A DNA stretch of 54,816 nucleotides from Fimbriimonadaceae bacterium (GCA_024710805.1 JANJUB010000116.1:1-54816), one strand, 5' to 3'. Numbered from the stretch's first letter, positions 24,590 through 33,115 are shown. A program made the numbers and translations. The notes: generated from the letters alone by a model not told the origin.

Positions 24590-26332
24590 CTAGTGGTTGA
24601 TCGCCTTCGCGTTCTCGATGTCGATCTCGGTCGGGATGCGGAAGAGGAAGGTCGAACCCTTTCCGACTTCCGACTCAACCCAGATCTTGCCCATGTGGAC
24701 AGACTCGACGAGGTGCTTGACCAAGTACAGCCCGAGACCGGTGCCGTAGATCCGCCGATTGTCTTCGTTGTTGACTCGATGGAACTTGTCGAAGACCTTG
24801 GCCTGGTGGTCCTTGGGAATGCCGAGTCCCTGGTCCTCGACGCCGACCAAAAGATGATCGTCCTCTACGACCGCGTGAACGGTGATGTCGCCCCCGTTCG
24901 GCGAGTACTTGATCGCGTTGTTGAGCAGGTTGGTGAGAATCTGGTCGAGCTTGTCCTCATCGGCGATGATCGTCGGGATCTCGCTACGAATGTCCAGCTT
25001 GATCTGGTGCTTGTGCGTCGATTGTCGCTGGATGAGGACGACCTTCTCCAGCAGCGCTTTGGCGTCGACGCGGGTGTAGTTCGGCTTCAGCGACTCACCA
25101 GCTTCAATTCGCGACGTGTTCAGCAGGTCGTTGATGAGGCGCGTCAAGCGGTCGCACTCCTGATCGATGATCATGTAGAACTCACGGCGCTCTTCATTGG
25201 AGAAGCCGTCGTCCATGAGCAAGGTGCTGACAAAGCCCTTGATCGCGGTCAGCGGAGTGCGCAGCTCGTGCGACGCCATCGCGACAAAGCTGGACTTCAT
25301 CTTGTCGATCATCCGAATCTCGGTGACGTCGATGAAGATCGCAACCACGCCGAGGTCCTTGCCCTCGTCGCTGCGAACCTGAGCCGCCTGCACCTGATAG
25401 TGGCGCTCGACGTTTGCGATGTTGACAACGATGTCCTGACTGATGTTCTCGTCGCCGCGCATCGCGGATTGGAGCACTTCCCGGAGCTGATCGCGATTCT
25501 CGTCGCGAATCACGTCCAGGTAGTTCTTGCCCAGCGCCTCAGCGTCGATGCCGAAGATGGCGCGGGCGGACGCGTTGATCTGGCTGATCCGCCCTTCGGG
25601 CGAGACCAGCATGAGGCCGGCGGCCAGAGACTCGAACGTCTGAAGGAGCTCTTCGCGCTCTTCGACGACCTCTCGGTAGAGCTGGAGGTTCGCGATGATC
25701 GAGCCGACGTTTCGCGCCATCCGCTCAAGAAGGCGAACGTCTTCGTCGTTGAAATCCTCGCCGTGGCGCTTATTGAAGGCGTGGAGGACGCCGATCGTCG
25801 TGCGCTCGATGACTCGGTTCTCCTCGTCGCGCTTCTCGATGACGAGCGGGACGGTGATTCCGTTCGAGACATGCAGCAACGAGAACGGATCCTTTTGGGT
25901 GCGAGGATCGTTCGTCGCGTCGTGGAAGATCAGCGGCTCGCTATCGCGGAAAACCTGACCCGAGACGCCTTGCGTAGCTCGGACTCGGAACAAGGACAGA
26001 CGATCCTCTTCGATGCCGTAGGCCGGCGGGATGCCAATCAGTTCGCCGCGCTCGCGGTCATAGAACATGATCGCGATCTTCTCGGCCTGGAGGATCATCG
26101 CGATACGCTGAACAAGCCGGCGCAGGGTGACGTCCGCTTCGTTGATCGGAGTGACTTCAAGCTGTCCTTCCGCTCTCGCGTGTTGCCTACTCTCCGATGA
26201 GAGCCTGGTCTCCAGTTCTTGGATGCGGTTCTTCGCATCTTCGAGCTGCTTCAGCAACTCATTCGGTTCGGGCAGCTCGATGGGTTCCGACATACTCTCC
26301 GTTGCTCCAATCATATCCGACAAATCCCTCAT
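24590..26332 (-). CDS. Soluble sensor histidine kinase (GAF-PAS-HisKA-HATPase)
   Basis: The 580-aa protein has no transmembrane segment. In order: an N-terminal coiled coil (residues ~22-50), GAF (about 60-205), a short coiled coil, PAS (about 228-340), HisKA with phospho-acceptor H355 in AMASHELRTPLTAIKGF, and HATPase with the N box (NLLNNAIKYSPNGGD) and G1/F boxes (VEDQGLGIPKDHQAKVFDKF). It should sense a cytoplasmic signal through GAF and pass phosphate to an unlinked response regulator, as none is adjacent. A GGAAGG ribosome site is 7 nt upstream. The thioesterase gene follows 3 bp downstream. Confidence 0.95.
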   Translation of the reverse strand: MRDLSDMIGATESMSEPIELPEPNELLKQLEDAKNRIQELETRLSSESRQHARAEGQLEVTPINEADVTLRRLVQRIAMILQAEKIAIMFYDRERGELIGIPPAYGIEEDRLSLFRVRATQGVSGQVFRDSEPLIFHDATNDPRTQKDPFSLLHVSNGITVPLVIEKRDEENRVIERTTIGVLHAFNKRHGEDFNDEDVRLLERMARNVGSIIANLQLYREVVEEREELLQTFESLAAGLMLVSPEGRISQINASARAIFGIDAEALGKNYLDVIRDENRDQLREVLQSAMRGDENISQDIVVNIANVERHYQVQAAQVRSDEGKDLGVVAIFIDVTEIRMIDKMKSSFVAMASHELRTPLTAIKGFVSTLLMDDGFSNEERREFYMIIDQECDRLTRLINDLLNTSRIEAGESLKPNYTRVDAKALLEKVVLIQRQSTHKHQIKLDIRSEIPTIIADEDKLDQILTNLLNNAIKYSPNGGDITVHAVVEDDHLLVGVEDQGLGIPKDHQAKVFDKFHRVNNEDNRRIYGTGLGLYLVKHLVESVHMGKIWVESEVGKGSTFLFRIPTEIDIENAKAINH

Positions 26333-26376
26333 AGATTACCTTCCGCATCCCAAAGGGGATTTTGCAGAACGGGCGT

Positions 26377-26382
26377 TATAAT
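26377..26382 (+). promoter_or_regulatory. -10 box upstream of the Lon-domain gene
   Basis: TATAAT lies 11 nt before the ATG at 26394. There is no ribosome site, so the transcript would be leaderless or nearly so. Confidence 0.55.
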
Positions 26383-26393
26383 GCAATACAGGC

Positions 26394-27065
26394 ATGGCCC
26401 AACCGCCACTTGAAGAACTGCCCCTGTTTCCGATCAGCACGGTGCTGTTCCCCTTCGTGCCGATGCGGCTCCATGTGTTTGAAGAACGCTACCGCCAATT
26501 AGTTCACGACTGTTTGCGCGACGACCGCCCGTTGGGCATTGTTTTGATCCGGAGTGGAACCGAAGTCGGTGGTCCGGCCGACCCCCATTTGGTCGGCACG
26601 CTGGTGCGCATCCTCAAGGTCGACAGCTACGACGACGGCACGATGGACATCCAAGTGCACGGCTCCGAGCGATTCCGAATCCGGCGATTGGAGGAGTCCA
26701 AGCCCTATCTGGTCGGGTTCGTCGAGCAGGTCGAGGAGATCGAGCTCGAGGACTCGCCGCGCCGCGATGCACTCGTTATGCGAGCCCGCGAGGACTTCCA
26801 GTCCTGGGTGAAGATGAAGCTGGCGCGGCGGGACATGGAGGTGCGGGTCCGCCTTCCTGACGAACCGTTGCAGCTCTCGTTCGCGATAGCGAACACGCTG
26901 CCGATTTCGAACCTGGACAAGCAGCGGATGCTGGAGATGACCGACACCCTCGACCGCTTGGCGGGGCTGATCCCGCTCATCGACGAGCAGCTGGTGGAAG
27001 GCACCGAACCCGCCGCCCACCGCGTCTCGCCCAGCGATCTCGAAGAGTGGGTGTTCAGGAACTAG
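26394..27065 (+). CDS. Lon N-terminal-like (substrate-binding domain) protein
   Basis: The 223-aa product carries the Lon substrate-binding fold: LPLFPISTVLFPFVPMRLHVFEERYRQLVHDC, then GTLVRILKVDSYDDGTMDIQVHGSERFRI. There is no ATPase or protease part, so it belongs to the stand-alone family often annotated as Lon-like, which may act as a chaperone or adaptor. The C-terminal half is a helical bundle. It is divergent from the kinase gene; the next gene on the same strand is 79 bp on. Confidence 0.93.
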   Translation: MAQPPLEELPLFPISTVLFPFVPMRLHVFEERYRQLVHDCLRDDRPLGIVLIRSGTEVGGPADPHLVGTLVRILKVDSYDDGTMDIQVHGSERFRIRRLEESKPYLVGFVEQVEEIELEDSPRRDALVMRAREDFQSWVKMKLARRDMEVRVRLPDEPLQLSFAIANTLPISNLDKQRMLEMTDTLDRLAGLIPLIDEQLVEGTEPAAHRVSPSDLEEWVFRN

Positions 27066-27144
27066 CCGGAACTCTCGACCCCAACAGGTTTGAGGGCGAA
27101 CGCCTCCACCCTGAAGGAACCACCTCGAACTGCCGACACTACCC

Positions 27145-27336
27145 ATGTCGATGAATATCCAAGGCGCAACCCAAGCCGCCCTGCAGGCCGTGCAGAGTGC
27201 GGACGCGACCGACGGCATGAGAGCCCAACTCCAGGTGGCTCTGCTGAAGAAGTCGCTTCAATCCCAGGAAGCGCAAGCTGCCGAAATGCTGAAGATGCTC
27301 TCGGGCAAGGGGCAGCAAATCGACTTACGGGTTTGA
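27145..27336 (+). CDS. YjfB-family putative motility protein
   Basis: The 63-aa product is helical: MSMNIQGATQAALQAVQSAD, then VALLKKSLQSQEAQAAEMLKML. The LLKKSL-x-x-QEAQ-x-x-x-MLKML pattern matches the YjfB family, found next to or among motility genes in many bacteria but of unknown role. The start may be the second Met (MNIQG). This fits with motA/motB elsewhere in the window. Confidence 0.75.
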   Translation: MSMNIQGATQAALQAVQSADATDGMRAQLQVALLKKSLQSQEAQAAEMLKMLSGKGQQIDLRV

Positions 27337-27361
27337 GTCTGATACCCCCAAGCGGTATACT
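27333..27361 (+). promoter_or_regulatory. Promoter for the small membrane protein at 27370
   Basis: TTGAGT (27333-27338), a 17-nt spacer and TATACT (27356-27361), ending 8 nt before the GTG at 27370. It is one of the few leaderless-type promoters in the window with a recognisable -35. It overlaps the stop of the YjfB gene. Confidence 0.6.
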
Positions 27362-27369
27362 CTTCGCTT

Positions 27370-27756
27370 GTGAGCCGCACCCCTCCCGTTCCCACCTGGT
27401 GGAAGAACACATATTTCTGGATTGCGGCGATCCTGTTTGTAGTCGGGGTTGTCGGGCTGATCAAAGGTCCCGACGCCATTCGTGATCCCGGCCAAAAGCG
27501 TGAAGATCATCTGGTGGTGCTGATCTACTTTTCGGGAGCCGTGTTGATGCTGGTCAACGGCTTGCTGAGCCACCGCCAAACCGTCCAACACTACCGAGAG
27601 GTAGTGGGCGAAACGACCGGCAAGGAAAGTAAAGATGGTTCGATGTTCGTGCGGGAAAGCGATCGAGAAGATTCCGGATTGGATGCAGGGGATCAAGGTG
27701 GAGTTCGTGTGCAACAACTGCCCGAATCGGCAGACGAAGAACATCGCCTTCATTAA
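27370..27756 (+). CDS. Small two-helix membrane protein, hypothetical
   Basis: This 128-aa frame starts at GTG. It has two membrane segments (about residues 15-33, YFWIAAILFVVGVVGLIKG, and 48-66, LVVLIYFSGAVLMLVNGLL) and then a charged tail. The final 41 codons overlap, in another frame, the start of the zinc-ribbon gene. The first 88 codons look genuine; the tail could be an artefact of an overlapping frame or a real long overlap. The function is unknown. Confidence 0.6.
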   Translation: MSRTPPVPTWWKNTYFWIAAILFVVGVVGLIKGPDAIRDPGQKREDHLVVLIYFSGAVLMLVNGLLSHRQTVQHYREVVGETTGKESKDGSMFVRESDREDSGLDAGDQGGVRVQQLPESADEEHRLH

Positions 27757-27856
27757 CTTCGACGAAGCCCTCCACCCCTCAGCCAAGCTCGAAGAGCCCG
27801 AAGCTGAGGTCGAACTCGCTGAAGAAGCGGAAGAAGTCGAAGAAGCCGAAGCCTGA
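27635..27856 (+). CDS. Small zinc-ribbon protein with acidic tail
   Basis: The 73-aa product has CSCGK near the N-terminus and CNNC about 22 residues later, giving a four-cysteine zinc-ribbon knuckle, followed by a Glu-rich tail (EVELAEEAEEVEEAEA). AAGGAAAG lies about 7 nt before the ATG. The stop TGA overlaps the ATG of the next gene (TGATG), implying translational coupling to the sugar isomerase. The function is unknown; nucleic-acid or protein binding is the family tendency. Confidence 0.75.
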   Translation: MVRCSCGKAIEKIPDWMQGIKVEFVCNNCPNRQTKNIAFINFDEALHPSAKLEEPEAEVELAEEAEEVEEAEA

Positions 27857-28731
27857 TGCGCCTCGCGGTCTCGATGTACTCCTACTTTGGGGCGGTCAAG
27901 GATAGCCGTCTTGACTTGCCCGGCTTCATCCATCGCGCCAAGGCGGATGGGGCCGAAGGCGTAGAGCTGCTCGACTTCTTCTACAAAGACAACGGCCGGG
28001 ATGAAGAGGCCCGCAACCACGACCGGGGCTTGGCCGCCTTGGCACTCGCCGAGACCGGGTTGCCGGTTCCGATCTTCTCGGTGGGCAATAATCTCGCCCG
28101 GCCCGATCCGATCGATCGCGAGGCTCAGGTCAATCGCATCCGGTTTGGCGTCGATGAGGCGCTTCACTACGGCGCGGGCGTCGTTCGCGTGTTCGCTGGC
28201 GATGTGCGCGAAGGCATCACATTCGAGGCTGCTCGGGCGTGGATCGTCGAGGGCCTGTGCGAAGGGGCCGACTACGCCCATGAACGGGGCATCAAGCTAG
28301 CGCTGGAGAACCACGGTAAGTTGGCCGGGCGCGGCGAGCAGGTGCGCGCGCTGATCGAAGAAGTGCGCGACCGTACGGGCCACGCGGCCCTGGGCGCGAA
28401 CCCCGACTTTGGCAACTTCGTGCTGGTCGACGATTCGCCGGCCGACGCGGTTCGTGCCGAAGCGGCCTTCGCCTACATGGCGCATTTCAAAGATTTCTCG
28501 GAAGCTCCCGCCGACCACGAGGGCTGGGCGTTCACCTCTTTGGCGGGCAAGCGCTACTTGGGCTCGTGCCTCGGCGAGGGCGTTGTCGAACTTGCGGGTT
28601 GTCTGGCCGCCCTGCGCGAAGCCGACTTCGACGGTTGGCTCAGCATCGAATACGAAGGCACCGAAGACTGCCTGACCGCGGTTCCCCGCTCCATCGCCCG
28701 AGCGAAAGCCCTGCTGTCGGGAACGGCCTGA
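27856..28731 (+). CDS. Sugar phosphate isomerase/epimerase (AP-endonuclease-2-like TIM barrel)
   Basis: The 291-aa TIM barrel has the xylose-isomerase-like family pattern: MRLAVSMYSYFG, GAEGVELLDF, VVRVFAGD, KLALENHGKLAG (the conserved E-N-H), GANPDFGNF, MAHFKDF and WLSIEYEG (metal-binding Glu). Relatives isomerise or dehydrate sugars and inositols; the substrate cannot be told. It is the last gene of the 27370-28731 run, followed at once by the tmRNA gene. Confidence 0.9.
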   Translation: MRLAVSMYSYFGAVKDSRLDLPGFIHRAKADGAEGVELLDFFYKDNGRDEEARNHDRGLAALALAETGLPVPIFSVGNNLARPDPIDREAQVNRIRFGVDEALHYGAGVVRVFAGDVREGITFEAARAWIVEGLCEGADYAHERGIKLALENHGKLAGRGEQVRALIEEVRDRTGHAALGANPDFGNFVLVDDSPADAVRAEAAFAYMAHFKDFSEAPADHEGWAFTSLAGKRYLGSCLGEGVVELAGCLAALREADFDGWLSIEYEGTEDCLTAVPRSIARAKALLSGTA

Positions 28732-28744
28732 GTCCCGCCAGCGT

Positions 28745-28750
28745 CATAAT
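28745..28750 (+). promoter_or_regulatory. -10 box of the tmRNA gene
   Basis: CATAAT, 12 nt before the mature tmRNA 5' end, the same spacing as at tRNA-Ile. No clear -35. Confidence 0.45.
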
Positions 28751-28762
28751 GATCAGACAGTT

Positions 28763-29119
28763 GGGGGCGAACGGGTTCGACAGGGCCGGTTCGACTTTCA
28801 GTTGCGAGCCGAGGCGCCGTTGGCCTCGTTAAAAGCGGCAAAACAAGTAGTTGCGAACAACAATTACGCCTTCGCGGCCTAGTTACTAGGACTGCGGATC
28901 CGCCCTCCTCGAGCCGGTAGGGGAGAGTTCGGGTCTAATCAAATCCGGACCGCTGGGTGAGCTTCTGTTCGTAGCAAGCCTGGTTAAATAAATCGAACTG
29001 AGCGAGTGATCAGCCGGCCCCGGGAGAGATCGCCGCCGAGAAAAGAACAGGGGAGACGCTCGTGGTAACGGAAGGGGCGACGGTTTTGGAAGCGGGTTCA
29101 ATTCCCGCCGCCTCCACCA
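28763..29119 (+). ncRNA. ssrA: tmRNA (transfer-messenger RNA)
   Basis: The 357-nt gene has the tRNA-like 5' end GGGGGCGAACGGGTTCGACA and the matching 3' end with T arm (GGGTTCAATTCCC), acceptor CGCCTCC and encoded ACCA. The tag frame at 28838-28882 reads AKQVVANNNYAFAA then TAG, ending in the usual hydrophobic AFAA degradation signal. It rescues stalled ribosomes together with SmpB (not in this window). It is one-piece, not permuted. A T-rich stretch follows the 3' end. Confidence 0.97.
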
Positions 29120-29120
29120 A

Positions 29121-29127
29121 GTTTTTT
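29121..29127 (+). terminator. T-run following tmRNA
   Basis: G followed by six T directly after the tmRNA CCA. The stable T-arm/acceptor structure in front could serve as the hairpin. It is only a few bases before the next ATG (29133). Confidence 0.4.
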
Positions 29128-29132
29128 CACTC

Positions 29133-29669
29133 ATGTATCGACCCATTGTCCGCGTGTTTCTGGGGGTCAGCCTCGACGGCTTCATCGCGGGGCGGGATCA
29201 CGACCTCTCGTGGCTGGAGTGCGTGAGCACCGATCCGCCGGAGGACACTGGCTACGCGGAACTCATGGCCAAAACCGACGCACTCGTCATCGGACGGAAC
29301 ACTTACGATGCCGTGCGGCACTTCGAGCCGTGGCCATACGAGGGTAAGCGATGCCTCGTTCTTACCCACCGGACGATCGACGATCCGAGGGTCGAGCCTG
29401 TGTCCGGTGGACTCGCCGATCTCCTATGCCGGCTCGCAGATGAAGGCGTGCACGGGGTGTATCTCGATGGAGGTTCGCTCGTGCGGCAGGGCCTCGCCAA
29501 AGGCCTCGTCGATGAGCTAACACTTTCCTGGGTGCCGATGATCCTTGGCCAAGGGGTTCATCTCTTCGAAGGACTACCCGAACTGAAGCAGAAATGGCGA
29601 CTGGTCCAGTCAAGATCCTTTCCCAGTGGTCTCGTTCAGGCGACCTATCGACCCCTTGTCGAAGGTTGA
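29133..29669 (+). CDS. Dihydrofolate reductase / RibD C-terminal family protein
   Basis: The 178-aa product has the DHFR-like pattern VRVFLGVSLDGFIAGRDHDLSWL, DALVIGRNTYDAV (NADPH loop), GVYLDGGSLVRQGLAKGLVDEL and PMILGQGVHLF. These match the RibD_C/YyaP-type reductases, not FolA. It is NADPH-dependent with an unknown substrate. There is little room for a promoter after tmRNA, so it may be transcribed through from it. Confidence 0.9.
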   Translation: MYRPIVRVFLGVSLDGFIAGRDHDLSWLECVSTDPPEDTGYAELMAKTDALVIGRNTYDAVRHFEPWPYEGKRCLVLTHRTIDDPRVEPVSGGLADLLCRLADEGVHGVYLDGGSLVRQGLAKGLVDELTLSWVPMILGQGVHLFEGLPELKQKWRLVQSRSFPSGLVQATYRPLVEG

Positions 29670-29783
29670 GCAAAATCCGTCGCTTGGGCAAGATGTCCTG
29701 CCGACCAGGCCAATGTATGCTCTAGAGACACTGAGCGATCACGGGCTTCTAACCGCTTTGGGTCCTGTGCGCTGGGTGAGGAA

Positions 29784-29813
29784 GGCCTCGGTCGAACACG
29801 AACGACCGGGGCC
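29784..29813 (-). terminator. Hairpin downstream of nuoC
   Basis: GGCCCCGGTCG / CGACCGAGGCC (11-bp stem with one mismatch-type pair), 8-nt loop, about 7 bp after the nuoC stop. There is no T-run, so it may be a Rho-dependent or mRNA-stabilising 3' end. The rest of 29670-29819 holds nothing recognisable. Confidence 0.4.
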
Positions 29814-29819
29814 GATTAA

Positions 29820-30425
29820 CTAGCGGCCAGAGACGTCTTCCGAGCCCGTCTTGCCTTCGAAGCTCTCGCCGGCGTGGGGCATCGAAACATCTTCTACTGC
29901 GGGGCCGCGGTCGCCCTGCGCGAAGTTCACGTCTTCGCCCCCGAGCGGGTACTCCTTGCGGAGCGGATAGCCGATCCAGTCGTCGGGCAAGAGGAACCGG
30001 CCGGGGTGGTCGGTGTTCCCCTCGAACACCACGCCGTAAAGGTCGGCAATCTCGCGCTCGGGATACTCGGCGCCGAGGAAGATGTCTCGCAGCGTCGGAA
30101 TCGTCTGCCCGTCGTCCACCGCCACCTTCACGAAGATGCGCGAGTAGTGCTTCAGCGACATAAGGTTGTAGATGACCTCGAACCGCCCCTCGAGATCGCG
30201 CTCGTGGGTCCACGTGCTGTAATCCGCACCCACGCACTCCGAGAAGTAGCTGTAGTCGAGGTCGGGGTCGTCTTTGAGCAGCGAGATGACCTCGCGGATC
30301 GACTCGCGCCGCACGCAAAGAAACGTCTCGTCGCGGAACGTCTTGACCTTGATCAACGCGTTGGGCAGCTTCTCGCGAACGCGCACGGCCTCCAGCCGCT
30401 CTTCACCCACCATCGGCGCGCCCAT
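29820..30425 (-). CDS. nuoC: NADH-quinone oxidoreductase subunit C
   Basis: The 201-aa product matches the 30-kDa subunit: YSYFSECVGADYSTWTH, RFEVIYNLMSLKH, IPTLRDIFLGAEYPEREIADLYGVVFEGN, and WIGYPLRKEYPLGG with the conserved R-K-E/D-F/Y-P end. It belongs to the peripheral arm of complex I. It lies 3 bp downstream of nuoA. NuoB, normally between A and C, is absent here, and no nuoD follows. Confidence 0.95.
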   Translation of the reverse strand: MGAPMVGEERLEAVRVREKLPNALIKVKTFRDETFLCVRRESIREVISLLKDDPDLDYSYFSECVGADYSTWTHERDLEGRFEVIYNLMSLKHYSRIFVKVAVDDGQTIPTLRDIFLGAEYPEREIADLYGVVFEGNTDHPGRFLLPDDWIGYPLRKEYPLGGEDVNFAQGDRGPAVEDVSMPHAGESFEGKTGSEDVSGR

Positions 30426-30428
30426 CGG

Positions 30429-30887
30429 TTACGAACCCTCCGTCGCGGGCTGAAGGACGGGCTTGGCTTCCAGCTTCGGCAGGACCGTGTCCTCAAGCTT
30501 GGCGGGGTCGAGGGATGTGGTCTCATCCCAGTCGATTGCGCCGACCCGAACCGCATAGATGTAGCCCAGAATCCACGTCGACATGTAAACCAGCATCTCG
30601 ATGAAGCTGAAGAGTTGGAACGAGACATCGGAATCTCGGTAGATGGTCATCCAGCTCCACAGGAAGATGACTTCGATGTCGAACAAGATGAAGAGAATCG
30701 CGACCAAGTAAAACTTGATTGGGAAGCGCTCACGGGCCGAGCCCTCCGGCGTCACGCCGCACTCGTAAGGCGAACTCTTGTAGGGCGTGAGCTTCTTTGG
30801 CCCCAGCACCCAGCTGAGCGAGACCATCGCGACGCAGATAATCGCCGCGACCGCCACCAAGACGAGAATCCCGATGTACGATTCCAC
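30429..30887 (-). CDS. nuoA: NADH-quinone oxidoreductase subunit A
   Basis: This 152-aa protein has three membrane helices (about 6-28, 62-80, 92-112), the loop [21 protein letters not shown] with the conserved E-C-G and the [19 protein letters not shown] helix. The C-terminal extension of about 35 residues (after residue 115) is longer than usual. It starts with GTG at 30887; TAAACT lies 6 nt upstream. The CPBP gene ends 18 bp upstream. Confidence 0.95.
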   Translation of the reverse strand: MESYIGILVLVAVAAIICVAMVSLSWVLGPKKLTPYKSSPYECGVTPEGSARERFPIKFYLVAILFILFDIEVIFLWSWMTIYRDSDVSFQLFSFIEMLVYMSTWILGYIYAVRVGAIDWDETTSLDPAKLEDTVLPKLEAKPVLQPATEGS

Positions 30888-30893
30888 GCGCGA

Positions 30894-30899
30894 AGTTTA
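30894..30899 (-). promoter_or_regulatory. -10 box for leaderless nuoA
   Basis: TAAACT on the minus strand, 6 nt before the GTG at 30887, within the 18-bp gap after the CPBP gene. Confidence 0.45.
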
Positions 30900-30905
30900 C
30901 CGCCG

Positions 30906-32279
30906 TCAAGAAAGGACCGCGAGGGTAAGGGTCAGAATCGCCGCATTGTGGACGCCGTGGAAGATAATCGAAGGCATCAATGAGCCGGTCTGGTAAGTCA
31001 GCATTGCACTGATGAACCCGACCCCCGCCAAGGGCAACCACGCGGGAATCCCAGTTGGGTGGATTGCGGCGAAGCAGAGCGCGGCGATCACCACGCCGAT
31101 CGCGGTGGATCGGAAGAGCTTGGCCATCGCGGGGGTGACTAAGCCACGGAAGATGATCTCCTCGACGATCGGGGCCATGAGCGACGCCGAGACGAACGTG
31201 CCGATCAGGGTCCACAAGTCGGCCCCTTCCGCGAGGCGCACGGTGATTGGGTGCTCGGGAGCTGGGAAGAACTGCTGGAGCGGGTAGGAAATCGCGGCGA
31301 GCACCGCCAGAAGGGGGATCTCGGCGAGCAGCGCACCGACCACCCACAGGCAGTCGCTCTTGCGGCGCGGATGACGCAACCCGACTTGGGCGAAGCTCAG
31401 GCTCCTGCCAAAGATGGGCAAGGTCAACAATGCCAAACTCAGGCCGATCACCAGCAGGGCAAGTACGATGCTGGTTCCCTTCGGCGGCTTGGATCCGACG
31501 ATCATCACGATCACGAAGGGAATCAGGAAGAACAAGGCGAGCAGTTGGGTGGCGCGGCCCGCCATGCGGTCCGCGTTGGGGGAAGAGAGCGGGTCAGCGG
31601 GGTGACCCACGGGTCGCGCCTTGCCCGCCAATCGAGCCACGGCGTAGGCGATCCACGCGGCGACGCCCAGTCCACCGGCCAACATCAGCACGACCGCAAA
31701 GACAAAGAGGCGCTGGCCCCGCTCCGGGGAGACCACTTCGAGTCTCGCGTCCTTGACTCCCAACTCCTCGAGCCGCAAAGACCAAATCAACTGGGAGGCG
31801 AATCGGTCAGGCAGCCGGTCTTTAAGCGCCCGAACCTCAGGCTCCTGCAGGTCGGGATTCTCGAGCAGCACCGCCAACTGGCGCACCTTGGTGTCCTTCG
31901 ACTTGGCCAGTGCGGATAACGAGCTCGGCTTGGGATCGTCGCCCAAAAGGCGTCGCAACGAGATAGCGACCATTGCGGCTTCTTCGCTTGCCTTGGGCTC
32001 CTCCAGGCGCGAGAGCTCGGAGCGCATCCGAGCGTAATCCTCCTTGGGCGCTTTGTCGCCCAGCATGCCGCGGATGCCCGCCATGTACTCCATCGACATT
32101 CGCAGGGAGCGCTCGACATTGGCGGCGGTACGATCGTCGCCCGACCCCTTATCGCGATTCAGGTAGCCATCAAGCTGGACTAGGATGAGCAGGCCAACGA
32201 GGATGAAGAACGCGAACCAGCCCACGCCGGGGCGGTGCGAATCCTGAGGAACGGGATCACGCGTGAGGTCGAACTCCAC
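30906..32279 (-). CDS. CPBP-family intramembrane metalloprotease
   Basis: The 457-aa protein has an N-terminal anchor (residues ~20-40), a helical soluble domain (~50-190), and then several membrane helices. The CPBP (Abi) signature motifs are in order: EEIIFRG (E-E-x-x-x-R), FAAIH (F-x-x-x-H) and HGVHN (H-x-x-x-N). Related to Rce1, these are glutamate-type membrane proteases. The extracytoplasmic helical insert is unusual in length. It starts with GTG 6 bp after the stop of the upstream gene. Confidence 0.93.
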   Translation of the reverse strand: MEFDLTRDPVPQDSHRPGVGWFAFFILVGLLILVQLDGYLNRDKGSGDDRTAANVERSLRMSMEYMAGIRGMLGDKAPKEDYARMRSELSRLEEPKASEEAAMVAISLRRLLGDDPKPSSLSALAKSKDTKVRQLAVLLENPDLQEPEVRALKDRLPDRFASQLIWSLRLEELGVKDARLEVVSPERGQRLFVFAVVLMLAGGLGVAAWIAYAVARLAGKARPVGHPADPLSSPNADRMAGRATQLLALFFLIPFVIVMIVGSKPPKGTSIVLALLVIGLSLALLTLPIFGRSLSFAQVGLRHPRRKSDCLWVVGALLAEIPLLAVLAAISYPLQQFFPAPEHPITVRLAEGADLWTLIGTFVSASLMAPIVEEIIFRGLVTPAMAKLFRSTAIGVVIAALCFAAIHPTGIPAWLPLAGVGFISAMLTYQTGSLMPSIIFHGVHNAAILTLTLAVLS

Positions 32280-32285
32280 GGTTGA

Positions 32286-33068
32286 CTATGGCACACCGGC
32301 GCCGGGGTCTCCAGGACTGTTGGATTGACTTCGTGTTTCCACCCCGGGCACGGCTCGCGGCCCCGTTGCGGCCAGGTTCGTACGCAGGTCCGTGTCGCTC
32401 GACTCCAGCCGCGATTCGAGGCGATCGAAGACATCCCGGAGCAATCGTCTTCGCCGACGACCAGCGGCGATAGTGGCTTGTCGGGCAACCAGGAACGTGA
32501 GCGCGCCGACTGCGAGGAGCGCCAAAACCCCGAACGGGGGTCCCAAGCCCGCCTTGGAGAGAACAGCCACCGTGATGAAGACCGGGAGAAATCCCAAGAG
32601 GTAGGCAATGGTGCCCAAACCTGCTCCCGTGGAAGACGATTTGACGCGCACGGTATTGCCCGATTGTCGAACCGTCACCGTGTTGAAGTCGAGTCCGCCC
32701 CCCGTGCCCGACCACTCGTAGGTCTCACCCCGCCGTTCGACCTTTCCCGGCTCCTCAAAGGCGCGGCGAAGATCGGCAACCGTCTCCTCCCACTGCTCTT
32801 CGGTGAGTATCCCGTTCAGCACACGCTCCGACTCGTAGCGCGTCGGTCCACCCCACAAGTTGGCTCTCGCGGTCGCCTCGGAGGAGTCGGCACTGCTGAG
32901 GGCAGCGGTGATCGCTCCGGGCTCGATCCCGAGTTCGGCCGCCGCAAGGCGTAGCTCGTCTTCAGAAATGCCTTCGCGTCCTGATCGCTCTACTTGGCCG
33001 GATTGAATCTCGACGGCCCTGCGGATGATCTCCGCCATTTGCTTCTCGGTGAACCGGCGCGAACCCAC
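32286..33068 (-). CDS. Hypothetical membrane protein with two transmembrane helices
   Basis: The 260-aa product opens with RRFTEKQMAEIIRRAVEIQ, a helical start seen in a family of uncharacterised small-membrane-domain proteins. It has a helical region to ~60 (EDELRLAAAELGIEPGAIT), a charged beta part and a two-helix membrane hairpin (about residues 155-195, IAYLLGFLPVFITVAVL and VLALLAVGALTFLVA), and ends in a basic helix. I use GTG 33068; an ATG at 33038 is possible. A longer frame would cross the tRNA-Leu and is rejected. The function is unknown. Confidence 0.75.
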   Translation of the reverse strand: MGSRRFTEKQMAEIIRRAVEIQSGQVERSGREGISEDELRLAAAELGIEPGAITAALSSADSSEATARANLWGGPTRYESERVLNGILTEEQWEETVADLRRAFEEPGKVERRGETYEWSGTGGGLDFNTVTVRQSGNTVRVKSSSTGAGLGTIAYLLGFLPVFITVAVLSKAGLGPPFGVLALLAVGALTFLVARQATIAAGRRRRRLLRDVFDRLESRLESSDTDLRTNLAATGPRAVPGVETRSQSNSPGDPGAGVP

Positions 33069-33115
33069 ACCGTGAGGACGCGAACCGGCCCCTCGACGTT
33101 GCACGAAGAAGCGGG

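Noticed and set aside
24257-26200. 647-codon open frame on the plus strand antisense to the histidine kinase
   Set aside because: It shows no domain, is rich in DDRDRV-type shadow composition and lies opposite a gene with unmistakable HisKA and HATPase motifs.
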